Positions 8,042 to 18,400 of a stretch of 64,000 nucleotides of DNA are shown piece by piece. Position 1 is the stretch's first letter, and every line of letters begins with the position of its first letter. The stretch comes from an uncultured Pseudomonadota bacterium (GTDB lineage Bacteria; Pseudomonadota; Alphaproteobacteria; Rs-D84), in NCBI GenBank assembly GCA_949298405.1, contig CASFWA010000003.1, forward strand, positions 62,001 through 126,000, written 5' to 3'. The notes beneath the pieces were generated by a model, which made no database searches, was not told where the DNA came from, and saw nothing but the letters and a program-made list of their open reading frames with translations. A program made the position numbers and the translations under genes.

Positions 8042-8575
8042 ATGGAAGAAAAAATGCAATGGTTCGTCGTGAATGTTCATACTGGCTGCGAAGACAAGGT
8101 TGCACGCGGCTTGCGCGAACAGATTGATAAACGTCGTTTGAATGCGTATTTTGGTGAAATCTTGGTTCCGACGCGTGAAGTCACAGAGGTTAAGGCTGGC
8201 AAACGTGTAAAGTCTGAGAAAAAGTTTTTTCCAGGTTATATCGTTGTTCAAATGGTTATGAATAACGAAACTTTTTCTTTGGTTAAACTGATGCCTCAGG
8301 TTGTTATGTTCTTGGGTGCAAAGAATAAGCCTATTGCTGTGACCGAAGAAGAAGCACGTCGTTTATTAAAGCAGGTTGAAGAAGGTTCTGTTGTCACAGA
8401 AGACGTTGAATATGAAGTGGGACAAGAAGTTCATGTAATTGACGGGCCTTTTGCTGGCTTTAATGGTGTGGTATCAGAAGTAGACAATCTGAAACAAAAA
8501 ATGACAGTGACTATTTTGGTCTTTGGTCGTGAAACAAGTGTAGAGTTAGACTTTACACAGGTTGAAAGGGTTTAA
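8042..8575 (+). CDS. nusG: Transcription termination/antitermination factor NusG
   Basis: 177 residues: an NGN domain (about 5-110, starting MQWFVVNVHTGCEDKVARGL and including FFPGYIVVQM) that binds RNA polymerase, and a C-terminal KOW domain (about 125-177, GQEVHVIDGPFAGFNGVVSEVD) that contacts Rho or ribosomal protein S10. The ATG at 8042 is chosen over the GTG at 8036 because the AAAGGA site lies 8 nt before the ATG and almost touches the GTG. Its last codons carry the ribosome site for the following small ORF. Confidence 0.97.
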   Translation: MEEKMQWFVVNVHTGCEDKVARGLREQIDKRRLNAYFGEILVPTREVTEVKAGKRVKSEKKFFPGYIVVQMVMNNETFSLVKLMPQVVMFLGAKNKPIAVTEEEARRLLKQVEEGSVVTEDVEYEVGQEVHVIDGPFAGFNGVVSEVDNLKQKMTVTILVFGRETSVELDFTQVERV

Positions 8576-8576
8576 A

Positions 8577-8714
8577 ATGAAAGAAAGTGTTTCTGTGTCT
8601 GGTGAATTTGAAGCGGAAGCAAGCAGATTTGATGAAGGCGAAATGGCGCGTTATCAAAGATTAGTAGAGTGTCGTTCTAGGTTGGTTAAGAAGAGTAAAG
8701 AGAAAGTTTTATAA
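8577..8714 (+). CDS. Candidate 45-aa small protein between nusG and rplK
   Basis: The ORF starts 2 nt after the nusG TAA, with GAAAGGG 6 nt upstream of its ATG inside the nusG end, an arrangement suited to translational coupling. The product is highly charged: an acidic first half (EFEAEASRFDEGEMARYQRL) and a basic tail (RSRLVKKSKEKVL), likely helical, with one Cys. No family recognised. It fills most of the nusG-rplK gap, which is otherwise occupied by a hairpin. Short length keeps confidence moderate. Confidence 0.5.
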   Translation: MKESVSVSGEFEAEASRFDEGEMARYQRLVECRSRLVKKSKEKVL

Positions 8715-8771
8715 ACCCGAAAAGGTATTGAAAGAAATTTTTGTGGTTTTCTGAAAAAACAGTAAAATCAC

Positions 8772-8794
8772 ATTCCTTTGAAAAAAGGAATTTT
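8772..8794 (+). terminator. Hairpin in the rplK leader
   Basis: ATTCCTTT-GAAA-AAAGGAAT followed by TTTTG, about 53 nt upstream of rplK. AT-rich stem, so a weak terminator, attenuator or processing site rather than a full stop of transcription. Confidence 0.5.
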
Positions 8795-8846
8795 GTGGTA
8801 GATAGCCATATCGAACCACAAACACAACAAAAAATGGAGTGAACAA

Positions 8847-9278
8847 ATGGCAAAAAAAGAAGTAAAGGGGATTGTTAAATTAGTAGTCCCTGCAAAACAA
8901 GCGAATCCTGCGCCTCCTATTGGACCTGCGTTGGGTGCTGCTGGTGTAAACATCGCAGAATTCTGCAAACAGTTTAATGATAAGACTGCTGATAAAGAAC
9001 CAGGAATGCCAATTCCTTGCATTATCACAGTTTATACAGACCGCAGCTTTGAATTTATTATGAAGTTGCCACCTGTATCTTATTATATCAAAAAGGCATT
9101 GAAACTGAAAATTGGTTCTCACAAACCAGGTCGTGACTTTGTTGGTACAATCACAAAAGCACAGATTAAAGAAATTGCAGAAAACAAAATGCCAGACTTA
9201 AATTGCTCTACCATTGAATCTGCTATGAATATTGTTGCGGGTCAATGCCGTTCTATGGGCGTAAAGGTGGAGGAATAA
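8847..9278 (+). CDS. rplK: 50S ribosomal protein L11
   Basis: 143 residues, the usual L11 length. The N-terminal domain has [23 protein letters not shown], where thiostrepton-class antibiotics and release factors act; the C-terminal rRNA-binding domain has [18 protein letters not shown] and the closing [18 protein letters not shown]11 organises the GTPase centre of 23S rRNA with L10/L12. GGAGTG lies 7 nt upstream of the ATG; rplA begins 3 nt after the stop. Confidence 0.98.
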   Translation: MAKKEVKGIVKLVVPAKQANPAPPIGPALGAAGVNIAEFCKQFNDKTADKEPGMPIPCIITVYTDRSFEFIMKLPPVSYYIKKALKLKIGSHKPGRDFVGTITKAQIKEIAENKMPDLNCSTIESAMNIVAGQCRSMGVKVEE

Positions 9279-9281
9279 GAC

Positions 9282-9956
9282 ATGAAACTGACAAAAAGAC
9301 AAAAAACTTGGGCTCAGTTGGATACAGACAAAGTATATACTTTGGCTGATGCTATTGAAGCATTGCGTCCATATTGTTCTAAAAAGTTTGACGAAAGTTT
9401 AGAAATTGCAATTCGTTTGGGTGTTGATGTGACAAAGGCGGATCAAAACATCCGTGGGATGTTGTCATTACCAAATGGTACTGGAAAAACTGTACGCGTT
9501 GCAGTATTTACTGTAAATAGCGTGGACGAAGCAAAGAAAGCAGGTGCTGATGTTGTTGGTGGTGAAGATTTGATTGAAAAGGTTGCGGCAGGTGAAATTA
9601 ATTTTGACCGTGTTATTGCAACACCAGATATGATGCCAAAAATGTCAAAAGTTGCACGTGTTTTGGGGCCAAAAGGTTTAATGCCGAATCCAAAACTAGG
9701 AACTGTAACAAATAACGTTGCGGAAGCGGTTGCAACAGCAAAGGCGGGTCAGATTGAATACCGTGCTGAAAAGAAGGGTATTATTCACGCAGGTATTGGT
9801 AAAATGTCATTTGCAACAGATAAGTTGGTAGAAAATGCAAATGCATTGATTGACCAGTTGAAAAAGGTAAAACCTGCTTCTGTAAAAGGTCAGTATATTT
9901 TGGGTGCAGCGGTTGCTACAACTCAGGGTCCTGGCTTAAAGGTAGAAGTAAAATAA
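9282..9956 (+). CDS. rplA: 50S ribosomal protein L1
   Basis: 224 residues, close to the usual 230. L1 forms the mobile L1 stalk at the E site and in many bacteria represses its own L11-L1 mRNA. Family signatures include LEIAIRLGVDVTKADQNIRG, the central PDMMPKMSKVARVLGPKGLMPNPKLGTV and KKGIIHAGIGKMSF. Ribosome site GGAGG before the ATG; it is coupled to rplK with a 3-nt gap. Confidence 0.98.
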   Translation: MKLTKRQKTWAQLDTDKVYTLADAIEALRPYCSKKFDESLEIAIRLGVDVTKADQNIRGMLSLPNGTGKTVRVAVFTVNSVDEAKKAGADVVGGEDLIEKVAAGEINFDRVIATPDMMPKMSKVARVLGPKGLMPNPKLGTVTNNVAEAVATAKAGQIEYRAEKKGIIHAGIGKMSFATDKLVENANALIDQLKKVKPASVKGQYILGAAVATTQGPGLKVEVK

Positions 9957-10174
9957 TAAAACGCGGTTAGGTAAGGGATTACCTAGCCGCGAACGAGATT
10001 TCTGTCCGAGACTGATGGTGCCTGAAAAGACTTAATTGCCATCATAGACAAAGAAAAAAGATTCTTTGGGGCAGAATGAAGGCCCCACTCGATGGGAACA
10101 TCGAATGGAAAGTTTAACAAAACAGGGGATTTCGGGAACAAGTTTTCTGAAATCTTGTAAGTAAGGGTAAAGAT
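9957..10174 (+). promoter_or_regulatory. rplJ (L10) mRNA leader with attenuator-like hairpin
   Basis: The 218-nt gap starts with a 13-bp hairpin (CGCGGTTAGGTAA 9962-9974, loop GGGA, TTACCTAGCCGCG 9979-9991) without a T-run, followed by a structured G-rich stretch. In many bacteria the L10 leader binds the L10-L12 complex for autogenous repression. Position and length fit; I cannot confirm the binding fold by eye. Confidence 0.55.
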
Positions 10175-10651
10175 ATGAGACGCGAAGAAAAATCAGATTT
10201 GATTTCAGCGTTGCAGTCGTCCTTGAAAGAAGCAAACGGGGTTTTTGTTATTGAAAACCATGGTTTGACTGTTAAAGAAATGGAATCTTTGCGTAATGAA
10301 TTACGTCCACTTGTTTCTGTTTTCAAAGTAGTTAAAAACCGTTTGATGAAGTTAGCGTTGAAAGACACTGACTTTGAACCTGTATCCGAAATGATGAAAC
10401 GTCCGACTGCGGTTGCTGTTGCAACTGACGGGTTGGCTGTAACCAAAGTATTGGCAAAATTTGCGGAAGAACACCCAAATTTCTCAATCATTGGTGGTAA
10501 GATGGATGCAGATGTTCTAAGTAAAGACGACATTGTGCAATTATCCAAACTACCATCCCTGTTGGAAATCCGTGGTACAATCGCACGCATATTGGTCGAA
10601 CCAGCGTCACGTTTGGCACGTGTTTCTGCAGAGTATGGAAAAAAGAATTAA
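10175..10651 (+). CDS. rplJ: 50S ribosomal protein L10
   Basis: 158 residues: MRREEKSDLISALQSSLKEANGVFVIENHGLTVKEMESLRNELR is the rRNA-binding N-domain, and the C-terminal helix (LLEIRGTIARILVEPASRLARVSAEY) is the platform for L7/L12 dimers. It anchors the ribosomal stalk. The ribosome site AAGGGT is 6-8 nt before the ATG. It follows a long leader and precedes rplL by 47 nt with a small hairpin. Confidence 0.97.
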   Translation: MRREEKSDLISALQSSLKEANGVFVIENHGLTVKEMESLRNELRPLVSVFKVVKNRLMKLALKDTDFEPVSEMMKRPTAVAVATDGLAVTKVLAKFAEEHPNFSIIGGKMDADVLSKDDIVQLSKLPSLLEIRGTIARILVEPASRLARVSAEYGKKN

Positions 10652-10658
10652 AATATAC

Positions 10659-10676
10659 CAGAATGGTGACATTCTG
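10659..10676 (+). promoter_or_regulatory. Hairpin in the rplJ-rplL gap
   Basis: CAGAATG-GTGA-CATTCTG, a perfect 7-bp stem with a tetraloop, ending about 10 nt before the rplL ribosome site. No T-run follows. It may stabilise or tune rplL mRNA, since L7/L12 is made in excess over L10. Confidence 0.55.
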
Positions 10677-10698
10677 AATATTGTATAGGAGCAAAAAA

Positions 10699-11064
10699 AT
10701 GGCAGATATTCAAAAATTAGTTGAAGAATTGTCAAAATTAAGTGTTTTGGAAGCAGTTGAATTGTCCAAAGCGCTAGAAGAAGCATGGGGCGTAAGCGCT
10801 GCTGCTGCAGTTGCTGTTGCAGCAGGTCCTGCTGCTGCCGCTGCTGAAGAAAAGACAGAATTTGATGTTGTATTGGCAGAAGCTGGTGCAAACAAATTGG
10901 CTGTTATCAAGGCTGTTAAAGACATCACTGGTTTGGGTTTAGGCGAAGCGAAAGCTTTGGTTGAATCTGCACCAAAGACTGTCAAAGAAGCAGTTGCAAA
11001 AGATGAAGCCGACAAAATGAAGGCTACATTAGAAGCAGCTGGTGCAAAAGTTGAATTGAAATAA
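10699..11064 (+). CDS. rplL: 50S ribosomal protein L7/L12
   Basis: 121 residues. The N-terminal dimerisation helices ([30 protein letters not shown]) are followed by an Ala-rich hinge and the C-terminal domain that recruits translation factors ([35 protein letters not shown]). The ATG at 10699 is chosen because AGGAG lies 8 nt upstream; an upstream in-frame extension would add a non-homologous MYRSKK leader. Confidence 0.98.
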   Translation: MADIQKLVEELSKLSVLEAVELSKALEEAWGVSAAAAVAVAAGPAAAAAEEKTEFDVVLAEAGANKLAVIKAVKDITGLGLGEAKALVESAPKTVKEAVAKDEADKMKATLEAAGAKVELK

Positions 11065-11122
11065 TTTGACTTGGAATCGCAAGATTCCGTGAACTGATAA
11101 GTCGCGACAAATTGCGACAAAA

Positions 11123-11166
11123 CGCCGCCCACTTGGGGATAAATCTTCAAGTGGGCACAAAGGCGT
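11123..11166 (+). promoter_or_regulatory. Strong hairpin in the rplL-rpoB gap
   Basis: GCCCACTTG (11127-11135) pairs with CAAGTGGGC (11148-11156), extended by CGCC/GGCG-type flanks. No T-run. At the E. coli homologous position an attenuator and RNase III site set rpoBC output; a similar role is inferred. Confidence 0.6.
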
Positions 11167-11235
11167 AAAAAGATATAACGATAAATAGTATCGTTCTCGT
11201 TTGCAAAACGCACACAAAAAAAAGGATTGAGACCC

Positions 11236-14200
11236 ATGGCAGTTATCCAAAAACGTAGAAAATCTTTTCGTAAAAGTTTTTTGCAAACTCCGCTTCCAGA
11301 TTTAGTTGAAATTCAATATAATTCTTACAGAGATTTCTTACAGGACGACGTTGACCCACAGAACAGAAAAAACATAGGGTTGCAGAACGTCTTTTCTTCA
11401 ATGTTTCCGATTAAAGATTATGCAGGTATTGCAGATCTTGAATTCGTAGAATATACATTGGATAAACCTGTATATAACGTAAAAGAATGTATGCTGCGGA
11501 ATTTGACTTATTCCAGCAAGTTAAAGTTGAAGCTGAGATTGATTTTATGGGATGTCGCAGAAGACGGTAAAAAGACTTTGCGCGATATCAAAGAACAAGA
11601 AATATTCATGGGCGAAGTGCCTTTAATGACAGAACGCGGCAGTTTTATTGCTGCTGGTGTTGAACGTGTTATTGTATCTCAGATGCACCGCGCGCAAGGC
11701 GTTGTTTTCGCAACAACAAAAGAAGCAAAAGTTGCGGGTAATCCTATTACTTATACAGCGCGTATTATACCAGAACATGGTAGTTGGATTGATTTTGAAG
11801 AATACAAGGGGGTTATATACGTTCGCATTGACCGTCGTCGTAAAGTTCCTGCAACTGTATTATTGCGTTGCTTGCCCGCTGCAGAAGATGAAAAGAAATG
11901 GCAGGCTGAACCACGTAAAGCAACAATTCGTGGTATGGATGATGCAGAAATTTTGGGCGCATTTTATAAACGTATGCCATTATCTTTTGATGGTAAAATG
12001 TGGATTGGCGAAACATCTGTATTCGAAGGTTTGGATAAATATCGTTTGAATTATGATATAATTAATCCGAAAGATAAAAAGCCTTTGGCAAACAAAGGTG
12101 ACCGTATGAATGCAAAGCGTCTGTCAAAGGTTATGGCGGCTTCCAAAGAATACGGCATTATGCCAGAAGCATTAGTTGGTGAATATTTGTTTGACCCGAT
12201 TATGAACGGTGAAGATGTTTTATTCCCAGCAGGTACAGAAATTACAGAAGAAGTATTAGCAGATATTGAAAAATTGGGTATTAAAAATATTTCTTTGATT
12301 TCTATTGATAATACAACAATCAGTGCACATATGCGCAATACTTTGATGGCAGATAAGACCACAAATCGTGAAGAAGCATTGATTGAAATTTATAATATTA
12401 TCAGACCAGGTGAACGTCCAACATTAGAAGCAGCAATTAACTTGTTTATGCGTCAAGGATTTGATTCTGCATATTATGATTTGTCTGCGGTTGGCCGTTT
12501 CAAGATGAATAAGCGTTTGAAGATTGATTCTGGTAAAAAGCCAGAAGATGAACGTTTGTTAACAAAGGCAGATTTCTTGGCTGTATTAAAGACTTTGGCT
12601 AATATAATTGACCATAAAGATACAGTTGATGATATTGATAATTTGTCTAATCGTCGTGTACGTACAGTTGGTGAATTATTAGAACAGAATTTCCGTACAG
12701 GTATGGTTCGTATTGAACGTTTGGTTCGTGAAAGTTTGTCTTCACCAAATATTGCGAATATGCAGCCACAGGATGTTATTAATGTAAAACCATTAATGTC
12801 TTTGGTTTCTGAATTCTTGGGGACATCACAGTTGTCTCAGTTTATGGACGCTTATAACCCATTATCAGAAGTTGAACACAAACGTTTGATTTCTGCTTTG
12901 GGGCCTGGCGGTTTGAATCGTGAACGTGCAGGTATTGATGTCCGAGACGTTCATCCGACACATTATGGAAGACTATGTCCTATTCACACACCAGAAGGTG
13001 CGAACATTGGTTTGATTAACCACTTGGCAACATATGCGCGTGTAAATCCATACGGATTTATCGAAACACCATACTATGTTGTAGAAAATAGTAAAATTAC
13101 CGACAAGATGGTTTATCTGACTGCTGATGAAGAATTAGGGCACAAGATTGCACAGGGTAATACACCTACAACATCTGCTGGGGTTTTGGCAGAAGACATG
13201 GTAACTGCACGTGTTGACGGTGAATTTACTATGGTGCCAAAAGAAGAAGTTGACTTAATCGACGTTGAACCACGTCAGGTAGTATCTATTGCAACAGGTT
13301 TGATACCGTTCGTTGAAAACGACGACGCGAACCGTGCTTTGATGGGTTCTAACATGCAACGTCAGGCAGTTCCATTATTGCGTGTTCAGGCACCACTTGT
13401 TGGAACTGGTATTGAACGTGAGGTTGCGCGTGATTCCAGAACAGGTAAGGTTGCAAAGCACAGCGGTATTGTAGAATCTGTTGATGCAAATCGTATCGTG
13501 GTAAAATGTATGAACAGCCGTAATGTTGTGACGGGTGTTGATATTTATAACCTAGAAAAATTTGAACGTAGCAATAGTGAAACTTTGGTACATCAGAAAC
13601 CATTGGTAAAAGTTGGTGACCGTGTATCTGCGGGTGATATTATTGCGGACGGTTCTTCTATGAACTATGGCGAATTAGCATTAGGACGCAATGTATTGGT
13701 AGCGTTCGTTCCATGGCGTGGTTATAACTACGAAGACTCTATCGTTATATCTGAACGTATTTCACGTGATGACGCATTTACATCTGTAAAGATTGTAGAA
13801 AAAGAAATCAAAGTTCGTGATACCCAGTTAGGGCCAGAAAGTCTGACACGCGATATTCCAAATGTAAGTGAAGAAGCGTTAAAGAACTTGGACGAATCAG
13901 GTATTATTTATGTTGGTGCACGTGTAAAACAAGGTGATATTTTGGTAGGTCGTGTATCACCAAAATCAGAAACTTTGTTGACGCCAGAAGAAGCATTGTT
14001 GCGTAATATCTTTGGTGAAAAAGCACTGAACGTTAAAGATTCTTCATTAAAGGTTGGGCCAAACGAAGAAGGAACAGTTATCGGTGTTAACGTATTGACT
14101 CGTCATGGTGTAAAGAAAGACGAACGTACACAGATGATTGAACTGCAAAAGATTGAAAAGATAAACAAGGATAGGGAAGAAGAAACATCTATCATTGAAA

Positions 14201-15372
14201 AAGGTTTTGCAGATCAAGTATTCCAAATTGCAGAAGGTCAAATCATTGACGCAGGTACAGGCAGTTTGAAACCATTTGTTGGTAAGAAACTGACAGAAGA
14301 AGTCTTTGAAGGTATAAAACCGTCTGATGTCAAGAAATTGGTTGTACGTAACAAAGAAGCACAGGCAAAAATTGATGAATTGCGTGAACAGCATGTTGCT
14401 AAACTGAAAGCATTGAACGAAAAAGCAGACGCAGAAGTAGCAAAAGTGACAGAAAGCAATTCTTTAAATGCGGGTGTCTTGAAAGAAGTAAAAGTTTATA
14501 TTGCTCACAAGATGAAACTGCAGCCTGGTGATAAGATGGCAGGTCGTCACGGAAACAAGGGTATTGTATCCAAGGTTGTACCAATTGAAGACATGCCATA
14601 TATGGAAGACGGTACACCAGTAGATATTGTATTGAACCCATTAGGCGTACCAAGTCGTATGAATATCGGTCAGATATTGGAAACTCACCTTGGTATGGCG
14701 GCACGTACATTGGGGCAGCAGATTGGCGAAGTTTTGGAAGAAGTAAAACAGAAGCGCGCTGTGACAGATGACTTGCGTACAATTATGGGTAAAGTCTATG
14801 GCAAAGAAGTTGCCGAAAAGTTAGAAAAAATGACAGATACGGATGTTCGTGCAGAAGCCGCATTGTTGAAAGATGGTGTACCTATGGCAACACCGACATT
14901 TGACGGTGCGACACCAGAAGACATTCGTTCTATGTTGAAACTAGCCAAACTGCCAGAATCAGGACAGTTCACTTTGTATGATGGTATGACAGGTGAAAAG
15001 TTTGCACGTCCTGTGACTGTCGGTGTAATGTACATGCTGAAACTGCATCACTTTGTTGATGAAAAGATTCATGCACGTTCAATTGGTAATTACTCTTTGG
15101 TAACGCAGCAGCCTTTGTCTGGTAAGGCTCACATGGGTGGTCAGCGTTTAGGTGAAATGGAAGTTTGGGCATTAGAAGCACATGGTGCGGCCCACTTACT
15201 GCGCGAAATGTTGACTGTAAAGTCTGACGATATTGTTGGTCGTACAAAGATGTATGAATCAATTATATCTGGCAGCAACGATATCCAGACGGGTACACCA
15301 GAAGCCTTTAACGTATTTGTTCGCGAATTGCGTGGTTTGGGCTTGGCGATGACACCAAAGAAAATAGATTAA
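11236..15372 (+). CDS. rpoB: RNA polymerase beta subunit
   Basis: 1378 residues, normal for an alphaproteobacterial beta subunit. Visible landmarks are the N-terminal [10 protein letters not shown], the rifampicin-region [50 protein letters not shown], the catalytic-site [13 protein letters not shown], and [14 protein letters not shown], which contacts substrate. The start is the ATG at 11236, 9 nt after AAAAGGA; the TTG at 11227 touches that site. The gene is intact and separate from rpoC. Confidence 0.99.
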   Translation: MAVIQKRRKSFRKSFLQTPLPDLVEIQYNSYRDFLQDDVDPQNRKNIGLQNVFSSMFPIKDYAGIADLEFVEYTLDKPVYNVKECMLRNLTYSSKLKLKLRLILWDVAEDGKKTLRDIKEQEIFMGEVPLMTERGSFIAAGVERVIVSQMHRAQGVVFATTKEAKVAGNPITYTARIIPEHGSWIDFEEYKGVIYVRIDRRRKVPATVLLRCLPAAEDEKKWQAEPRKATIRGMDDAEILGAFYKRMPLSFDGKMWIGETSVFEGLDKYRLNYDIINPKDKKPLANKGDRMNAKRLSKVMAASKEYGIMPEALVGEYLFDPIMNGEDVLFPAGTEITEEVLADIEKLGIKNISLISIDNTTISAHMRNTLMADKTTNREEALIEIYNIIRPGERPTLEAAINLFMRQGFDSAYYDLSAVGRFKMNKRLKIDSGKKPEDERLLTKADFLAVLKTLANIIDHKDTVDDIDNLSNRRVRTVGELLEQNFRTGMVRIERLVRESLSSPNIANMQPQDVINVKPLMSLVSEFLGTSQLSQFMDAYNPLSEVEHKRLISALGPGGLNRERAGIDVRDVHPTHYGRLCPIHTPEGANIGLINHLATYARVNPYGFIETPYYVVENSKITDKMVYLTADEELGHKIAQGNTPTTSAGVLAEDMVTARVDGEFTMVPKEEVDLIDVEPRQVVSIATGLIPFVENDDANRALMGSNMQRQAVPLLRVQAPLVGTGIEREVARDSRTGKVAKHSGIVESVDANRIVVKCMNSRNVVTGVDIYNLEKFERSNSETLVHQKPLVKVGDRVSAGDIIADGSSMNYGELALGRNVLVAFVPWRGYNYEDSIVISERISRDDAFTSVKIVEKEIKVRDTQLGPESLTRDIPNVSEEALKNLDESGIIYVGARVKQGDILVGRVSPKSETLLTPEEALLRNIFGEKALNVKDSSLKVGPNEEGTVIGVNVLTRHGVKKDERTQMIELQKIEKINKDREEETSIIEKGFADQVFQIAEGQIIDAGTGSLKPFVGKKLTEEVFEGIKPSDVKKLVVRNKEAQAKIDELREQHVAKLKALNEKADAEVAKVTESNSLNAGVLKEVKVYIAHKMKLQPGDKMAGRHGNKGIVSKVVPIEDMPYMEDGTPVDIVLNPLGVPSRMNIGQILETHLGMAARTLGQQIGEVLEEVKQKRAVTDDLRTIMGKVYGKEVAEKLEKMTDTDVRAEAALLKDGVPMATPTFDGATPEDIRSMLKLAKLPESGQFTLYDGMTGEKFARPVTVGVMYMLKLHHFVDEKIHARSIGNYSLVTQQPLSGKAHMGGQRLGEMEVWALEAHGAAHLLREMLTVKSDDIVGRTKMYESIISGSNDIQTGTPEAFNVFVRELRGLGLAMTPKKID

Positions 15373-15420
15373 GTGGCGGCGGCTGTGCACATTACCCAGT
15401 TGGGTAATGCCGCCAGCCAC
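15373..15420 (+). promoter_or_regulatory. Long hairpin between rpoB and rpoC
   Basis: An inner perfect stem CATTACCCA-GT-TGGGTAATG lies inside an outer GTGGCGGCGGC / GCCGCCAGCCAC pairing, filling the gap right after the rpoB stop. No T-run, so more likely a processing or mRNA-stability element than a terminator. Confidence 0.65.
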
Positions 15421-15454
15421 GTAGTACTTTTAGCGACTGAAAGGAGCAAAATAC

Positions 15455-18400
15455 ATGACCAATATGTTGCAGAAGATATTTGGACAAATTGAAACCAAGG
15501 AACAGTTTGACGCGTTGCGCATCACTATTGCGTCACCAGAAGAAATACTGTCTTGGTCACATGGCGAAGTAAAAAAGCCAGAAACTATTAATTACCACTC
15601 ATTAAAACCAGAGCCAGAGGGATTGTTCTGCCAGCAAATCTTCGGACCTGTCAAAGATTATGAATGTGCTTGTGGTAAGTACAAAAGAATCAAGTTCCGT
15701 GGCGTTGTTTGCGAACGTTGTGGTGTAGAAGTTGGTTCTTCTACTGTTCGTCGTGAACGTATGGGGCATATAAAGTTGGCTATGCCTGTTGCGCATACAT
15801 GGTTCTTGCGTGAAGGTAAAATTGCAACATTGTTAAATAACTTGCCTCAGAAGAAATTGGAACAGGTTATTTCTTATGATGCTTATATCGTTATTGAACC
15901 AGGTTTGACTAACTTGAAACAATACGATGTTATAAGTGAAGATGAATATCAAAATGCGGTTGAAGAATTCGGTGCAGATGCATTTCATGTAGGCATCGGT
16001 GCAGAAGGTATCAGAAAAATTATTTCAGAATTAGATATGGGTGATGAACGCACTCGTTTACGCGCTGAATTGTCAGGTGTCAAATCAGAAGCAAAACGCA
16101 AAGCGTTAATCAAACAGTTGAAATTGGTTGAAGCATTTTTGGATTCTAAGACAGACCCAGCATGGATGTTGCCAGATGTTATTCCTGTAATACCACCTGA
16201 TATGCGTCCTTTGGTCACATTGGATGCGGGGCATGTTGCAGCATCTGATTTGAATGATTTATATCGTCGTGTAATCATCCGTAATAATCGTTTGAAAAGA
16301 TTTATGGAAATGCATGCGCCTGAAATCATTGTTCGCAATGAAAAACGTATGTTGCAAGAAGCAGTAGATTCTTTGTTCGATAATGGGCATAAGGCTCGTC
16401 CAATGGTTTCACAGAACCGTCGTCCATTGAAGTCTTTGTCTGATTCCTTGCGTGGTAAATCAGGTCGTTTCCGTATGAACATGTTAGGTAAACGTGTTGA
16501 TTACTCTGGACGTTCTGTAATTGTGTCTGGGCCATCATTGAAATTGCATCAGGTTGGTTTGCCAAAGACAATGGCGTTGGAATTGTTCAAACCATTCGTT
16601 TATGCAAGATTGTTGGCGGGTGATTATGCTAATACATTAAAGACTGCGCGCAAGATGGTTGAAAACGGGGAAGATATTGTTTGGGAAATTTTGGAAAAGG
16701 TTATTTACCAACATCCGGTATTGTTAAACCGTGCGCCTACTTTGCATAGATTGTCTTTGTTGGCATTCGAACCAGTTTTGATTGAAGGTAAGGCAATTCG
16801 TTTGCACCCATTGGTATGTAAGGGCTTTAACGCTGACTTCGACGGTGACCAGATGTCTGTTCACGTTCCTATCTCATTGGAAGCGCAGTTGGAAGCACGT
16901 ACATTGATGTTGTCTTCTAATAACGTTTTATCACCTGCAAACGGTGAACCTATGATTGTTCCATCACAAGACATGGTTTTGGGTGTTTACTACATTTCTT
17001 TGATTAATGGGGAACACACAGAAAAATCACCACGTTTTGCAAATATGGATGAAGTACAGTTGGCTTTGGAAAATAAGACAATAACTTTACATACACCTAT
17101 TATTGCTCGTATTAATGGTAAAACATACAAGACAACAGCGGGGCGTATGATATTGGGTGAATTGTTGCCAAAATCCGACAAAATGCCATTTGATTTAGTA
17201 AACAAAGTTATGCCTGTAAAAGAAATTAAAGCATTGCTTGCAACAACATATGAACGTTGTGGCGATAAAGAAACTATTTTGTTGGCAGACGCTTTAAAGA
17301 ATACAGGTTTTGAACAGGCTGCACGAAGTGGTATTTCTATCGGTTTCGATGACATTGTCATTCCAGAAGAAAAGAAAGAAATGATTGCAGAAGCCGAAAA
17401 AGCAGCAGAAGAAATCGAAGAACAGTACCAAAACGGTTTGTTATCTGGTGGTGAAAGACATAACAAGTTGATTGACTTGTGGCAGAAAACAACCGATAAG
17501 TTGGGTGACCTGGCTTACGCTGCGTTGGGTAAAACAACAGGAGACAATTGGAATTCTGTGTTAATGATGGCGTTATCTGGTGCACGTGGTTCCAAACGTC
17601 AGATTCAGCAGTTGGCAGGTATGCGTGGTATGATGCAGAAGCCAGACGGTTCTATTATTGAAGTTCCTATTATTTCGAACTTTAAGGAAGGTCTGACCAT
17701 GGCAGAATACTTTACGTCGACGCATGGTGCGCGTAAGGGTATGTCGGATACTGCTTTGAAGACGGCGGACGCTGGTTATTTGACACGTCGTTTGGTTGAA
17801 TTGGCTCAGAACACTGTTATTACAGAACATGATTGTGGTACGAAAGAATATATAACTGCAAAACCTGTATATCAAGGCAGCACATTATCGGTTGCTTTGG
17901 GTGATGTAGTTTTAGGACGTACAGCAGCACATGATATTGTTCATCCTATAACAAAAGAAGTCATTGTACCAGAAGGCGAATTAATCACAAAGACGGCGGC
18001 AAAGAAGATAAATGAATCAGGTTTGCCAAGCGTTGATGTTCGCAGTGTTCTGACATGTTGCAGTGACGGTTTGTGTGCAAAATGTTATGGTATGGATTTG
18101 TCACGTAATGCGCTGGTTCATGTTGGTGAAGCGGTTGGTGTTATTGCTGGTCAGTCCATTGGTGAACCTGGTACTCAGTTAACGTTGCGTACCTTCCACA
18201 TTGGTGGTGTTGCAGCAGGTGGTGCAGAAAGTCACTTTATCGAAGTTCCTGTTTCTGGTACTATAAAGTTGTCTGGTGTGAATACAATTAAGAATTCTGC
18301 TGGTCGTATCGTAGTATTATCAAGAAACGGTGAATTATCCGTTGTTGATGACAAGGGCGAAACATTATTTACAAGCAGCCTGCCATATGCATCTATGTTA

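Noticed and set aside
11227-11235. TTG start giving MRP before [10 protein letters not shown] in RpoB
   Set aside because: The ribosome site directly abuts the TTG; the ATG at 11236 has normal spacing and matches RpoB N-termini.
14047-14394. Antisense frames inside rpoB, rpoC and other long genes
   Set aside because: They are shadows of strongly coding genes, with no own ribosome sites or family motifs.
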